In this document: positions 35,310 to 47,403 of the stretch, one piece after another | Layout of the letters: each line of letters opens with the position of its first letter | Numbering within the stretch: the first letter of the stretch is position 1 | Position numbers and translations under genes: made by a program | Assembly: GCA_021397845.1 (NCBI GenBank) | Contig: CM038046.1 | Span: 4,879,001-4,943,000 of the forward strand | From: Areca catechu | Lineage: Eukaryota > Streptophyta > Magnoliopsida > Arecales > Arecaceae | Direction of reading: 5' to 3' | Length of the DNA stretch: 64,000 nt | Notes under the pieces: generated by a model | Database searches by the model: none | The model's input: the letters and a program-made list of their open reading frames with translations, nothing else | Told to the model about the DNA's origin: nothing

Positions 35310-35707
35310 CCTAGATTGCACTATCCCGTATTTTGATTAGCTCATCTTTATAATGTGTATATTTGTACTAAATGCAAGTTCAAATCTAGAAGGTACTTGC
35401 ACTAAGCACAGTAAAAGTCCAAAAGTTTTATATTATTCACCGAGTTTACAACTTTTACCTTTCATTTATTTATTTATTTTTATTTAGTTTTTAAGGGGGA
35501 TTGTTAATAATTTTTATTTAGATAGTACTATCCTGCATTTTGATTAGCTCATCTTCATACTGTATGTATTTATACTAAATGCAAGTTCAAACCTAGAAGG
35601 TACTTGCACTAAGCACAATAAAAGTCCAAAAATTTATATTATTCACTGAGTTTACAACTTTTATCTTTCATTTATTTATTTATTTTTATTTAGTTTTTGA
35701 GGGGGAT
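35310..35707. repeat. About 213-bp duplication before the 3' LTR
   Basis: The segment containing ATTTTGATTAGCTCATCTT, GAAGGTACTTGCACTAAGCA and TCATTTATTTATTTATTTTT is present twice in tandem (about 35315 and 35528). Both copies end in a purine run and TTGTTAATA, so the polypurine tract and first LTR bases were duplicated too. Confidence 0.8.
35699..35707 (+). other. Polypurine tract of the copia-derived element
   Basis: GAGGGGGAT immediately before the LTR start TGTTAATA; a second degenerate copy (AAGGGGGA) lies about 213 bp upstream. Confidence 0.75.
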
Positions 35708-36342
35708 TGTTAATATTTTTGTACATTAAAAATAAAATAAAAACAACTCCTAAAAGTTTTTAACCATTTTTAATTAGTTTTGTAACGGTCGTAACGGCTA
35801 TTTTATTTCTTGTTTAATAGGATAACGGCTAGTTTTAATTAATTATGAATTAAAGTTTGTAACTATCGTAATGGCTAGTTGAGGGCTCTTTGAAAATTTT
35901 CTTCGAATTTTTGGGCCTATAAATAGGCCTCTATTCCAGCCCTTCATAGCAATCCAGCATCTCAAGCTCTCTACCTCTACTCCATTTCATTTTAAATATT
36001 TTTCTATTTTTATCTTAAATTTTTGGACTGAAGATGAGTTGATCGGAGTCCGTTCGAGATCGTGTCACCGACGGACATTAGAGTACTGGCTCCCAGGTTG
36101 TACATTGGAGGAGAGCGTGTAGCCCATCAGTCTTCATACGAGAAGAGGGCTAAATCTTCTTTAAGACAGTGGATTTATCCGTCTCTTAGACCAGACTTCC
36201 TAACTCTTTTTTGTATTTACAATCAATTGAATTTTATATATTTTATTTTACCGCACACATCACAAAAATATTTTTAAATATTTATTTTAAAATTTTATAA
36301 ATATATACACAAATTTTTATTTTTTGTAATAAAATACTAACA
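35708..36342 (+). repeat. 3' LTR of the copia-derived element
   Basis: Partner of 32304-32916, with a TATA box at 35918-35925 and end TACTAACA. Confidence 0.82.
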
Positions 36343-36347
36343 GTGTT

Positions 36348-37204
36348 TAGTTGGTTTAGCTTGCACTATTAGCATGCGAGGGGCCACTAACCGGAGAGTC
36401 ATGCAATAATGTTCATTTATTGCACCCTCAGGTCCTCGCTGAGACCTTAGAGACTGATGGTGCGTTCCAGACTTCACCACAGAATTATAAGGTCAGTTGA
36501 TCCAACGCTCATGTGACTCGCCTGAACTGAGAGACAGCGAGCATAGATAGGACAATGGAGGTTGGAAGTGACTGCAAGAAGAGACCATTTAACGCGTGGG
36601 TTGTTCCCTTCTCGTTCACGGGCTTAGGGAGGACATGGGGAGCATGTGAACCTCACCAAATATACTATACAATCATGAAATTGTGGCAGTGGGAGCAAAG
36701 TACCAAGCCATATAAAACATGTTTGCCCATAATTCTAAGATTGTTGCTTAGTTCTTCCATGCCCTAATAAGGTCCTCTTCTGTTGCCCAGGTGGGTATCC
36801 ATTACAGTTTTCTGAAGCCCGTCTGGCTTTATTCAGATCATAGCAGTAGGAGAGGTTTCCTCCTTATTAAACTCTATGCGGTCATGATCACAAATAAATT
36901 TAGAGAAAATGTGAAAATTTTAATTTTATGGGGCCTCCAATTTTCATACTCCATAACGGCAATAAACATGGGGGAACCCTCAAGTTGTTACTAAATTGTA
37001 ATTGGATTTTATATATGGAAGAGGACAGAAGACTATCTTGGATGTTCAGGATACTAATGATGTTTAGAAATAGCAGCACCATCGATCCAAATAAAAGGAA
37101 AGAAACATATATAGTTTCAAATAGCTAAATTTTCTCTAAAAAAAATTACAACATATTTGCATAATCTATCGTTACTAAAACGTTAACTTTACCCGTTTCC
37201 CCTT
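36348..37204. other. Intergenic region
   Basis: No gene or element recognised. Confidence 0.3.
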
Positions 37205-37289
37205 CAAAGTTATTTCCAGAATCTTTTACCTTGAGTTAAGATCAAGCTCGATTATGATCCAGAATCTTTAAAGTTACTTCCAGAATCTA

Positions 37290-39005
37290 GATTAGAAAGT
37301 TCCGGTGGATTGGGTGGCTAGGGAAGTTCGGGCTAAGATCAAGCTTGATTATGATCCGGAATCTCTTTCCTTGGCTGAAGACCATTAGATTCTCTAATTC
37401 TAGACGGAGGTCAACCGTTTAGCAGCTCTCAAGGACGGTCCTTGGTTTGTAGCTTGTCAACTGAAAGTCATGAAGCCCTGAGAGCCGGATTTTGTTCTTG
37501 GTAGAAGGTGATACACAAGGTCATTGTTTGGCTAGGACTTCCAGGTTTTCTAATAGAGTTCTGGATGTCTTTTACTATCTTGGCTATTGCGGCGAAGGTA
37601 GAAAGGCCATTAGCGATGGATGATTTCACCGATTTACTTTGGAAGACGGGATATGTGTGGGTCTGGGTGGAGCTTGGCTCAGGTAAATCTCTAAAGCCTA
37701 GTGTATCGGTGAAGGGGAAGAAAGGAATATTCTAGCAACCCTTTGTATATGAGAACCTCCCCTCCATCTACTACCACCGTGGCCGGTTGGGGCATTCTAA
37801 TGATCAGTGTTTTTTTCCCATGTCGACCCTTCTTCGGGCACCAATGATTGCTCGCTCCAATCGAAGAATTTTGTTATAGATGATGGTGACGGTTGTGCCT
37901 TGTTTCTTCATCGCCCATGGTTGTAGAAGGTCCTGGTGACTCACTTGGGGGGGAAGTTGCTAGTGGCCGACCGAGGCTGGGTCCATGGATTGTGACTTCT
38001 CGGATCTGGCAACCTCGAGCACCTAGGGTAGTGGTGAAGGTGAGGAAGGAGACAGAGTCCAGCCCAGACTCATTTGGGCCCAACTCTTTGTCCTCTCGAC
38101 TAGAGATGCTGTGGCAATGGTCAAGTTTGCCGGGCTCTCCTCCCGACTCTAATGATTAGCAAAAGCCCACCAAGGTGGCTCAACATCTTTCACCGGAGAA
38201 TCGGATCTGGAGTGAGTTAACTTAGTTGGGATGGTGGTTAAGATTGGGTCAGCCTTCTAAGCCCTAGCCTATTTAGAGCCAATGGACCCAGAACTTTTTT
38301 AGGAGCCCAGCCCACTAAAGCTGGTGATGTCGAATCCAGGCTTGCCAAATCTAAAGCGACCTAGAAGCTCATCAAAGACCCCTAGAGAGAATCTAGGCAG
38401 GCCCTCGTTGATGGAGCTTGCTCTGCTCTAGTTAAGTTCAGCCCCGAGGCAGTGCGATCTAGCTCTCTGAACTTCATCAGCGAGCAAGTGAGTAGCATTG
38501 AGCTGGGTGCCTCTAGTCTTACAGTGATCCAAGGACTGAAGCCTTCTAGGGAGGCTGGAAATGGAGCTAGTGAGTCTGCTTGGTCTTCCTGAAGGTCCGA
38601 CCAAATTTTTGTCTTGAAGATGGGCACTGAGAGGTCAAAGAAGGGTTTGGACGGAGATGCTGGGAGTGGTGGGGTGGCAAGCTAAGTGTAAGGGGGTGAA
38701 GATGACTAGGAAAGGTGCTGAAGCCCGTGTGCAGTCTCCAATGGGGGGATGTCAGTTGGAGCTTGGTAAAATAGTGGCTGAAGCACCACGGCCTTCTGTG
38801 ATAATAGGGAGTGAGGAGGTCGGTCATGGGGCGATGGCTTCTACTGAGCCAAGTGGGCTAGGCAATGATTTGATTATAAACTGGGAGAAGGTGGTTGAAC
38901 AGCTCAAATCTATGCTTGAGGCAGTTGGAGGTGATTCAAAAGTGCAGGGGGAGGAGTATTTGGAGTTTGCAGAGATGTGTGCAAATTCCTCTTCAATTAG
39001 ATGTT
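37290..39005 (+). pseudogene. LINE ORF1 (DUF4283-like), degenerate
   Basis: Plus-frame pieces include MIHKVIVWLGLPGFLIEFW, MDDFTDLLWKTGYVWVWVE and a zinc-knuckle remnant HRGRLGHSNDQC near 37775, in which early cysteines are lost. The later part (38400-39005) is the variable linker. Stops near 37386, 37733 and elsewhere break it. Confidence 0.75.
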
Positions 39006-39009
39006 CTCC

Positions 39010-39850
39010 ATGAAAATTATGCTATGAAATGTGTGGGGGATAGTTAAACCCTCCTTTCATTCTACCTTCAAGAGATGGATGCAGCTTCATAATTTAGATG
39101 TTTGTATACTCTTGGAGATTTGTCTCTCGGGTCAGAGCTTTGCTCATGCAAAGTGGCACTTCCTAGCTTCTTGGAGCTTCAATACTATTGAATCCCAAGA
39201 TTTGATAGGCGATATCATTATATTTTGAAAGTCTGGTATTGCAGTTTTTGATATATTCAATAGATGTAATCATCAAGTTTGTATTGTCATTTTTGAAATG
39301 TACAAGGTCCCTTGACTATTATATAGGGTTTATGCTAGTATGGATTATAGAGAGCGAAGGATTCTGTGATATGAGATCTCTAATTTATTGGGATAAGGTA
39401 TTCTAACTTCGATGGCTAGTTATTTTAATTATATTGAGGGTCCTCAAGAGAAGAGGGGTGGTGGGGCTTTTATAGATGGAGTAGAGTCTAGAAAGTTCTG
39501 GAGGTTTATTAAGGAGAATGGTCTGATAGATCTTGGATTGGTAGGGTCTCAATTTACCTGATATAATAAGTGCCATGGAGGGATGAGGATTTGGAAAAGG
39601 ATTGATAGGGTTTTTGCTAGGGCTGATTGGATCCAGATGCACCCGAGTCACCAAGTACTTCACTTGCCTAGAATCACTTCTAATTATAGCTTGATGTTGA
39701 TTATGACTGAGGCATCCTGCCTTCATTGAAGCCTGTTTTAGTTTAAGAAGTTTTGGCTCTGTTATTCTCGAACCTGGAGTATTGTTCATGAGGTCTGGAG
39801 GCTCCTGGTGCAAGGCAATGCCAAATATCGGGTGACTCAGAGATTGGAGC
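39010..39850 (+). pseudogene. LINE endonuclease domain (degenerate)
   Basis: Starts with an ATG at 39010; the conserved Trp of the WN motif is a stop codon (TGA). It continues with LDVCILLEICLSGQSF, which contains the catalytic Glu. Later sequence follows the LINE pattern in shifting frames. Confidence 0.7.
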
Positions 39851-39946
39851 TTTTGAGATGTTAGTTGCTTTGATGGAATCGTGAGGAGGTGGGGGACATG
39901 TTAAGGAGGTTGGAGGCCATGGAAGCTACTATTACTGATTTACAAG

Positions 39947-40100
39947 TCAAAGAAGACTAGGATGGGAGGCTTTCTAATAAAAATATGGTAGATCTTTGAA
40001 TGATGTTATTTTTGCACCATTATCTCAAAGAAGACTATGATGGGAGTCTTTCTAATAAAGATATGGTAGATCTCTGAATGATGTTATTTTTGCACCATTA
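39947..40100. repeat. 77-bp tandem duplication in the LINE
   Basis: The unit starting TCAAAGAAGACTA at 39947 is repeated at 40024 with few changes, both containing GATGTTATTTTTGCACCATT. Confidence 0.85.
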
Positions 40101-40313
40101 TCTTTTGCAGTGAAAGGAAACATTCTAAAGAGAGAAATCTAAAATCTAATGGATCAAGAAGGAGGACATGAATACCGAATTCTTTCATCAAGCCACTATC
40201 ATCAAGAGGAATACAAATCAAATTTGAATGGTAAGGGATAGTAGCTGATAGTGGATGGATAGCAAAGGGAGTATTAGACATGAGTTTGTCTTTATTTAGA
40301 TCTAGATGGTCAG

Positions 40314-43300
40314 TAGAGATGAGCACTGGGTCGGGCTACCCATGGGCTGGCACGGCCCGCTTGCTACGGTAACGGGCCATGCCAGGCCCGGCCCATAATA
40401 GGGGGCCGGGCCAGGTTTAGGATTTTTGGTCGCAAGCCAAGCCCGACACGGCCCATAAGGGCTTGGGCTGGCACGATTCGTGGGCCAGGCACGGCACGGC
40501 CCACAAGGGCCTGGGCAGGACCAGGCACGGCCCGGTCCCCTTAAAATAAATAGAAATAAAAATTTTTATTTATAAAAAATATTTTTTAATAAATTTAAAA
40601 AATGTTGGGAACTAGGAATTTATTAATATAAAGCCATCTTAATGGTGGGGGGTTTGGCATAGATCCCTACCAGTTTATTAATTTAAATCAAAATGGTACA
40701 TGAAATGAGGGGCTAGGCATGACCTCCAGAATATAATAAGAAAGGAAAAAAAAATAGAGATAACTCACTTTAATAATTAAAAAAATAAAAATATATAATT
40801 ACAAAAAATTAAGAATTAAAAATAAATGATCAAAATCTTACTAATCATCAGTAGTGTTTGTATCATCATCATTAGAGGATGTTGTATCATGTCTACCTTT
40901 ATCTTGAAGTCTTATCTCAGCATCCAACCAATCTTTGAAGCAGAGAAGCATCTTAATCATGTCGCCAATCATCCTACTTCTCTTTTTGTCGAGAACACGT
41001 CGACCTGTACTAAAAGCGGATTTCGATGCTTCTGTGGACATCGGCACAGCGAAAATATCGCGTGCAATGGTAGACATAACAGGATATTGATTTTTAATAC
41101 TCTTTCACCAAGCTAATACATCTAGACTCTCTATTTGATTTTCATCATATGCAGACCGAAGATCATGTCATAAATAAAATTCTAGTTCACTACTTTAAGA
41201 TGAAGAAGATGAAGATGAACTTGAAGCATGTGTTTGTTTTCTCTATACAATGAATGAAAAAATAGATGACGAACGAGACTACTAGAAGAAGAAATAGAGC
41301 TTTATGCAGGTAATTTAGATCCACAAATTTTTTCATCATATAAAGCATAAATATCATAAAGAAGTTGTGTTACCTCAATTTTAGCAGGTTTAGGATCCTG
41401 AATCATATTTTCACAATATGCATCAAGTAAAATTAGAACGCCACTTAATTTAACTTTTGGATCAAATACAGTAGCTAAGTTATGCATAGGACATATCTTG
41501 TCCCAATACTCATTCCATTTAGATTCCATTTGTTCAATAATATGCATTAAAATATCATCATATCTATGTTCTGCAAATTTTTGACTAATCATATATGCTT
41601 GTTGTAAAAATGAACATGAAGTTGGATAATAAATACCAGAAAAAATATTAGTAGCATTATAAAAACTAACCAAAAAATCTTTCAAAGTTTTACCTTTATT
41701 CTAATCAATTTCAATTAATGTAAAGCCTAATCCACGATCATTAATATATGCACTTAATAAGTTTTTATATGGGTATGCATCATGTATCATGCTATATGTT
41801 AAGTTCCAACGAGTAATATCATCAAGTTTAAATTTTTTTAAATTTTACCATGATCTATACATAGTTGCTTAAATTCTTAAAGTCTTGATCTTGAAGCATG
41901 AATAAAAAAACTATATTTCTAATTTTTGAAATGACATCTTGAATCATGCTCATGCCAGCTTGAACTGAAAGATTTAAGATATGACATGCATATCTAACAT
42001 GCAATAAATTTCCATTTAACATGGGATGCAATGAGTCCTTCAATAATGCAATAGCAGAATTATTATTAGATGCATTATCAAAAGTAATAGATATGATTTT
42101 ATCATTAATATTATATGAACATGTAGTTTGATAAATGACATTTGAAATTTGTTGCCCAGAATGTAGAAAATCAAAAGCATGAAAAGCAAGAATACGTTTA
42201 TTTAATTGCCAATCATTATCAATATAATGAGCAATAATAATAATAAAATAATTACTATCTACAGATGCTGACCAAATATCAGAAGTTAATGAAACTTTTA
42301 TATTTAAAATAGAGAGTATTTCAATTAAATTTTGTCTCATTGCTAAAAAGTTAGTCATAGCTACTCTTCTAAATGTATGTTTACTAGTTCTTTTGTAAGC
42401 AGGTTGTAGGGCTAATTGAACATATTCTTCAAAATTAAAAGATTCACATAAACTAAAAGGTAATTCATCCTTAACTATCCATTTTACAAGTGCTTTTCTT
42501 TGATTTTCATGATTATATGTAAAATTACCTACAAGTGATCTCCTTGTATATTAAAGGTACTTTGAAGATGAGAATCATGCATCTTATGACTCTCTTGATA
42601 TCTTTTTAAATGGCATGTTCCCCCACTACTACTACAACTATAAAGTTTGGCACATTTTTTTTATTTTGCTTTCCAGTCTCCATCAACCATAATTCTATCA
42701 AATTCATTCTATACAGTATTAGTCCTCTTACGAGAAGAGGTTTGACCTTCACTTGGTTCACTGATTCTAGAGGGATAGGAACTTGGAAATTAGTTTTTTC
42801 TCCCTCAGAAATAGGAGGAATGCCAAAATGATTTCATCATAAGATGCCATATCTAAATTGATGAAATGCAAAAAATAAAAACTAACCACAATGAGGAATT
42901 GAGTAGAGGACCAGAGGTAGAGGTAGAGCTGATATTTGTGAGTTTCCTTTTGTGCTCTTAATAATGAGTGGCCTTCTCTTTCTTTTGTACTTCTAACTTC
43001 TCAACAAGAACCTCCTCTTGTGTAGCACTTGAACACTTGCTAAATGCAAACTAAAATTATATTGCTAGAAGCCTAGAGCACTTGCTAAATATTACTAGAA
43101 GAGAGAAATAGTAGTAGTGGAGAAGGAGAGAAGAGATGGTTTGGTGTGGTGAGAATGGGGAAGGAATGGGATATTTATAGGACTCCAAAAAAATTATTTT
43201 TTCAAAATACCCCTCAAATTAGCTATTTTATGATAATTGGGAGGGTTAAAATAGTAAAAACCTAAAAAATAGCTATTTTTTAGCTGTTATGGGCCAAACG

Positions 43301-43550
43301 GGTCATGCCTGGCCCGACCCATTTTTTTAAAAAAATTTAAAAAAAGCGGGTTGATGGGCCAACGGGCCATGCATGGCATGGCCCGCCACCCCCCGGGCCT
43401 AGGGCCGTGACGGGCCCGGACTTCAAGTTAAGCAGACCATGCCAAGCACGGCCCATTTAGTAGCGGGCCGGGCCCGGCACGGCCCGTTTAGCCTGTGGCC
43501 TGGTGGGCCTGGGTCGAGCCGGGCCCGGCACGGCCCAATGCCCACCTCTA
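40314..43550 (-). mobile_element. hAT transposon with degenerate transposase, inserted in the LINE
   Basis: A 3.2-kb element. The left end TAGAGATGAGCACTGGGTCG and the reverse complement of the right end TAGAGGTGGGCATTGGGCCG are imperfect inverted repeats. Long GGGCC/GGCACGGCCC-rich subterminal zones lie at 40340-40550 and 43290-43545. A transposase pseudogene on the minus strand fills the middle. The target duplication is not clear (ATGGTCAG on the left, TGTTGGCT on the right). LINE coding resumes on the right side. Confidence 0.85.
40841..42850 (-). pseudogene. hAT transposase (BED finger to hATC), broken
   Basis: The start is near 42850 (MASYDE). A BED-finger remnant at about 42680-42600 keeps CAKLYSCSSSGGTCHLKRY, but a stop replaces its first cysteine. 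The catalytic part, 42358-41855, has VSLTSDIWSA, HYIDNDWQLNKRIL, ITFDNASNNNSAIALLK and HVRYACHILNLSVQAG, all typical of plant hAT (RICESLEEPER-like) enzymes. A further part at 41685-41302 has SGIYYPTS and VFDPKVKLSGV. The C-terminal dimerisation part at 41077-40841 has STIARDIFAVPMSTEASKSA, FSTGRRVLD and DKGRHDTTSSNDDDTNTTDD. Frameshifts separate the parts, so it is inactive, but the domains are well preserved and relatively young. Confidence 0.88.
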
Positions 43551-43599
43551 TGTTGGCTTATGTGAAAGGGGATGATTCGCATGTTCTTTCTGAGCCTTT

Positions 43600-45470
43600 A
43601 AGCCAAGTCACTTTTCAAGAAAATATGAAGCTTATCATAGCAGTATCAGTTCAGAGATTAGGAGAACACTCTAGTCTATGGCTGAGAACAAAGTCTCTAG
43701 ACCGCATGATTTTTTTCCACTATTTTTTAGAAGATTCTAGCCTTTCATCCAGGCTAAGGTGGTTCAAGCAATGGAGTTTTTTGCTATTGGGGAGATGCCA
43801 TTGGCTTGAGAGAGGACTTTTGTCACCTTGGTGCCTAAGAGATTGGATGCTGATGAACCAAGACATTACAAACCTGTTAGCTTATATATTACTTTATACA
43901 AAATTTGTGCTAAGCTGATGGTGGAGAGGATGAAGCCCGTTTTATCTCGACTAATCTATCCCAAACAGGGAGCATTCATAGGTGGCCAGAGTGTCACTAA
44001 TAATATCATGACTGTCCAAGAGCTCATGTATAATCTTTGACAGGCTTCAAGTCGACGCTATCTTATGGCAATTAAGTTAGATATGGAGCAGGCTTATGAT
44101 CATTTGAGCTGGTCCTTCTTAGAGTGCACCTTATAGAGTTTTGGCTTTCACACTAGATGGATCGGCTAGATTATGGCTTATGTTCGGCATCCATCTTTTG
44201 CCATTCTTCTCAATGGTACTGCATCAGATTTTTTCTAATCATCCACTGCGATCCGCCAAGATTATCCCCTGTCTTGCTATTTTTTTTATTCTTTATGCTG
44301 ATATATTTTCCCGGGCACTTCGGGCGATGGCAGGTAGATTTGACTTGGACCCCTATATGCGGGCCTCGGGTATCCTGGCAATCTTCCACTTACTATTCAT
44401 AGATGATTGCATGTTAGTACATCAGGCTTCCATCCAGAAAGTCATGGCCTTTTCCAATATTCTTGAGGGTAGTGTTTGGATGGCAAAAGTTATTCCAGGA
44501 TTAGGAATACGAATTTTCCAGGAATAGCTTATTCTCTTCGTTATTCTAGATTTCTATTTAGTTTGAAATCTAGTATTCCACTTTATTCCAGTATAATTAA
44601 TGTAGTATTATTCCAAATGGTGTTTGAATGACATGGGGATAAACTTGTATTCCATTAGAAATAGATGAGGAATTTTTTGAAAATCCTAATAATACCCCTG
44701 ACCAAATAATAAGGTAAAATGAGTTATCAAATATTTTTTAATTTTATAATTACTTAACTAAATTATTTTATACTAATTAATTTAATATTATGATCTATTA
44801 AATTTTTGTTATGCTAATTAATTCATTGGTATGATCTATTAAATTAATTAATTAAATTATTTTATACTAATTTATTTATTATTATGATCTTTTTAAATTA
44901 TGTTATAGTAATTAATTTATTATTATAATCAATTAAAATAATAAATTAAATTATTTTGTATTATTTAACTTATTATTATGATATATTAAAATTATGTTAT
45001 ACTAATTAATTTATTAGTATGATATATTAAAATAATTAAATATATTATTTTATATTATTTTATTTATTATTATTATCTATTAAAATTATATTATATTAAT
45101 TTATTTATTATTATGATATATTAAAATAATTAAAAAATATTTTATACTAATTAATTTTTACAAATTTCAATAATTCTCTTGGAATAAGGAAAGCTGGAAT
45201 ATGCCTATTCTATGGGGGCATGGAATAAGAAAATGGAAATGGGGACTGTTGGTTGGAATACCAATTCCAGTGGAACCCACCTATTTTTTTAGGGCTGTTT
45301 GGGGGAATATCATGGAGGAAGGCCCTATTCCAGCCTGGAATAGGGCATCCAAACACTACCGAGAAGTATTATCAAGCTTCAGGTCAGAGGGTGAACCTCA
45401 TCAAATCTACATTATGTTCAATCCCAAGATGAAGACCCACCTTAGACCTCCTATCAAGTAGAGATTAGGA
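43600..45470 (+). pseudogene. LINE reverse transcriptase, interrupted by a MITE
   Basis: Plus frames contain TLVPKRLDADEPRHY then KICAKLMVERMKPVL, PKQGAFIGGQSVTNNIMTVQ, AIKLDMEQAYDHLSWSF and FIDDCMLVHQASIQKVMAF. The catalytic pair is kept as FIDD. The frame leaves the MITE at 45361 as KYYQASGQRVNLIKSTL-like coding. Several frameshifts are present. Confidence 0.82.
44468..45360. mobile_element. MITE with GGTAGTGTTTGGATG termini in the LINE RT
   Basis: An 893-bp, AT-rich element without coding. The left end GGTAGTGTTTGGATG matches the reverse complement of the right end CATCCAAACACTACC perfectly over 15 bp. The flanking trinucleotide GAG (44465-44467 and 45361-45363) is duplicated. Taking out the element and one GAG leaves a continuous LINE RT frame across the junction, which fixes the boundaries. 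A 3-bp duplication fits the PIF/Harbinger class, though GAG is not its usual TWA target. Confidence 0.88.
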
Positions 45471-46426
45471 GTGGTGGAGTAGAAGGGGCTTTAGCACTAC
45501 CCGGGTATTCCCATCTTTGGTCAAAGGCTATGGAGGGTAGATTGTTCAGGACTGGAGCGGGCCATCTAGGAGCATCTTCAAGGATGGCAGGCTAAGGCAA
45601 TTTTATTATAGACAAAGTGGGACTGATGAGATCTATTCTTAGCTCTATATCAATATATTTATTATCTAATACCTTGATGCCAAAAATGTGCCTCTTTAAA
45701 CTTGAGCAACTTTCTCAGCACTTCCTTTAGGATTCTCATCAAAAGGGAAGGGGTGTTCATCTTATAATCTGGAAGGTGCTTTGCCAGCTAGTGAGGGATG
45801 GGAGCCTCAGAATCTAATATTTGGTGGTGAGATGAGAGGCCCTTTTTACAAGATATGTGATGAGATTTCTTCTTTGTCCTAATAGCCTTTAGAGCTCACT
45901 AATAGTTGCCAAGTATGGCTCCTGAATGATGACTGCGGACATCAAACCATTCTGAAGCAGTTTTTTTAAGTGGTGGGAGATATGTACCTATGAGATAGGA
46001 GTTATATAATCTAGATTTATTGGGTGGTTGGTGATGGGCATACTGCTGGTTTCCTTCATGACCTATGGCTCTTTTACCTCTCATTGGGCAGGTGGCCCAT
46101 CTTTGTCAATATGGAGATGAGAAAGTCTATGACCATCTCGAATCTTCAACATACTGAGAAGAGCGACTGGCATCCTGACTATGCGGCTTAGCTCTTCGAT
46201 CCGGATCTTGTGTGAGGGTGTTCTCTATTGCGGTCCCTTCTCATAGAGTGCGTGATATGAAGTTATGGAGATCCTCTTGTGGGTAGGGGGTGGGGGCACG
46301 ATATCTTTATATGATGTACAATGGCACACCGGTTTGTAGACTTGATGCAGCCTAAATCTGAAGGTTAGGGATATATCCGAGAGTTGCTTATTTCTCTAAA
46401 AAGTGACCTAAGCTCATCTACCCACC

Positions 46427-47260
46427 ATGTCTATCTTGAGGGATCGGAGGGTGCCCCTACTAGCTATTTGCCCGTGTTACGAGGCAAGGGAGGAGACAGT
46501 AGATAATGCCCTCTTTGGGTGCCCGAGAGCAGTTCGAATTTGGACAATGGCTGATTTACTACCTGGGGTTAGTTTGATGGAATATTCTACCCAGCTCTTT
46601 GTAGAAAGCTTGAGATCTAGCATGGATTCGAAGCTAGCAAGAATCAATACTATTTGGATGGCTTATGTGACATATCATATTTGGCCATTTAGAAATAATT
46701 GAGTATTTGATTCAAGGAGGCCTTCTGTTAGATTTGTCTTAAAGCGTGCTTGAATTTAGATGGCTGAGGTGAGTCAATTAAAGTCAACTTATATGACCTC
46801 GAGGATATCAGAATTTTAGAACTCCCATTTAGCTCATGAAGTGACCTATAAGGTGTTTATCTCTTAGAAGCCCGATCCCCAACCTTCCTCAAGGTTAACT
46901 TTGATGGCAACATGTGGGGCACAAATGGAGGAGCATGCTTTGTTATTAGAGGCTCTATCAAGATTAGTGGTAACAAGGGATAGCTGGCTCGTTGAACCCT
47001 TTGTCTCGGAAGCAAAGTTATGAGCTACTTAGACTGGCATCATCCATGCGAGACTTACCTTTCGTGTTGAATATTGATAATTGAGGATAATTCATTTACT
47101 ATTATTGAATAGATTCAGTCATATGATAAGGAAGCCGCCACTCACCCTCTGCTACATGATATATTCCTTTTGCTACTGCCAACTGGAAACTACTTTGCCA
47201 ATGATTGCAACATAAGTGAAATAAATTTGGTTGCTAATTGAATTGTCTCTTTTATTGTCT
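46427..47260 (+). pseudogene. LINE zinc-finger and RNase H region (degenerate)
   Basis: The zf-RVT-like part reads CPCYEAREETVDNALFGCP and AVRIWTMADLL. Further down, VNFDGNMWGTNGGACFVIRG matches the plant LINE RNase H start, keeping the first catalytic Asp. The remainder to about 47260 is decayed. Confidence 0.75.
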
Positions 47261-47386
47261 AGCATTTTGGCGACATGCTGCAGACTTACTTGAATTCTGC
47301 TCATTCCGTTTCGAGATAAGCAACATTTTGTTTCAAAATCTTTTAGGTTGTGCTCATATCAGATTTGTATGAGTACTCTATTTTAG

Positions 47387-47403
47387 CCCCCCCCCCCCCC
47401 CCC

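Larger units (their letters stand above)
32304..36342 (+). mobile_element. Copia-derived LTR retrotransposon with cargo, non-autonomous
   Basis: LTRs at 32304-32916 and 35708-36342 both start TGTTAATATTTTTGTACATT; the right one ends TACTAACA. Flanks ATGTT and GTGTT are a near-matching 5-bp duplication. A polypurine tract GAGGGGGAT abuts the 3' LTR, which sets the plus orientation. Near 34920 the plus translation LLTKDLVKAAVSETLRGIGL matches the end of copia RNase H/polymerase (consensus NLADPLTKGL...LRGMGLKP), so it derives from a Ty1/copia element. The rest of gag-pol is missing and a GC-rich block (33000-33515) occupies the front of the body. Confidence 0.82.

Noticed and set aside
40306..43558. 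8-bp target duplication of the large hAT
   Set aside because: ATGGTCAG and TGTTGGCT do not match convincingly, so I do not claim one.
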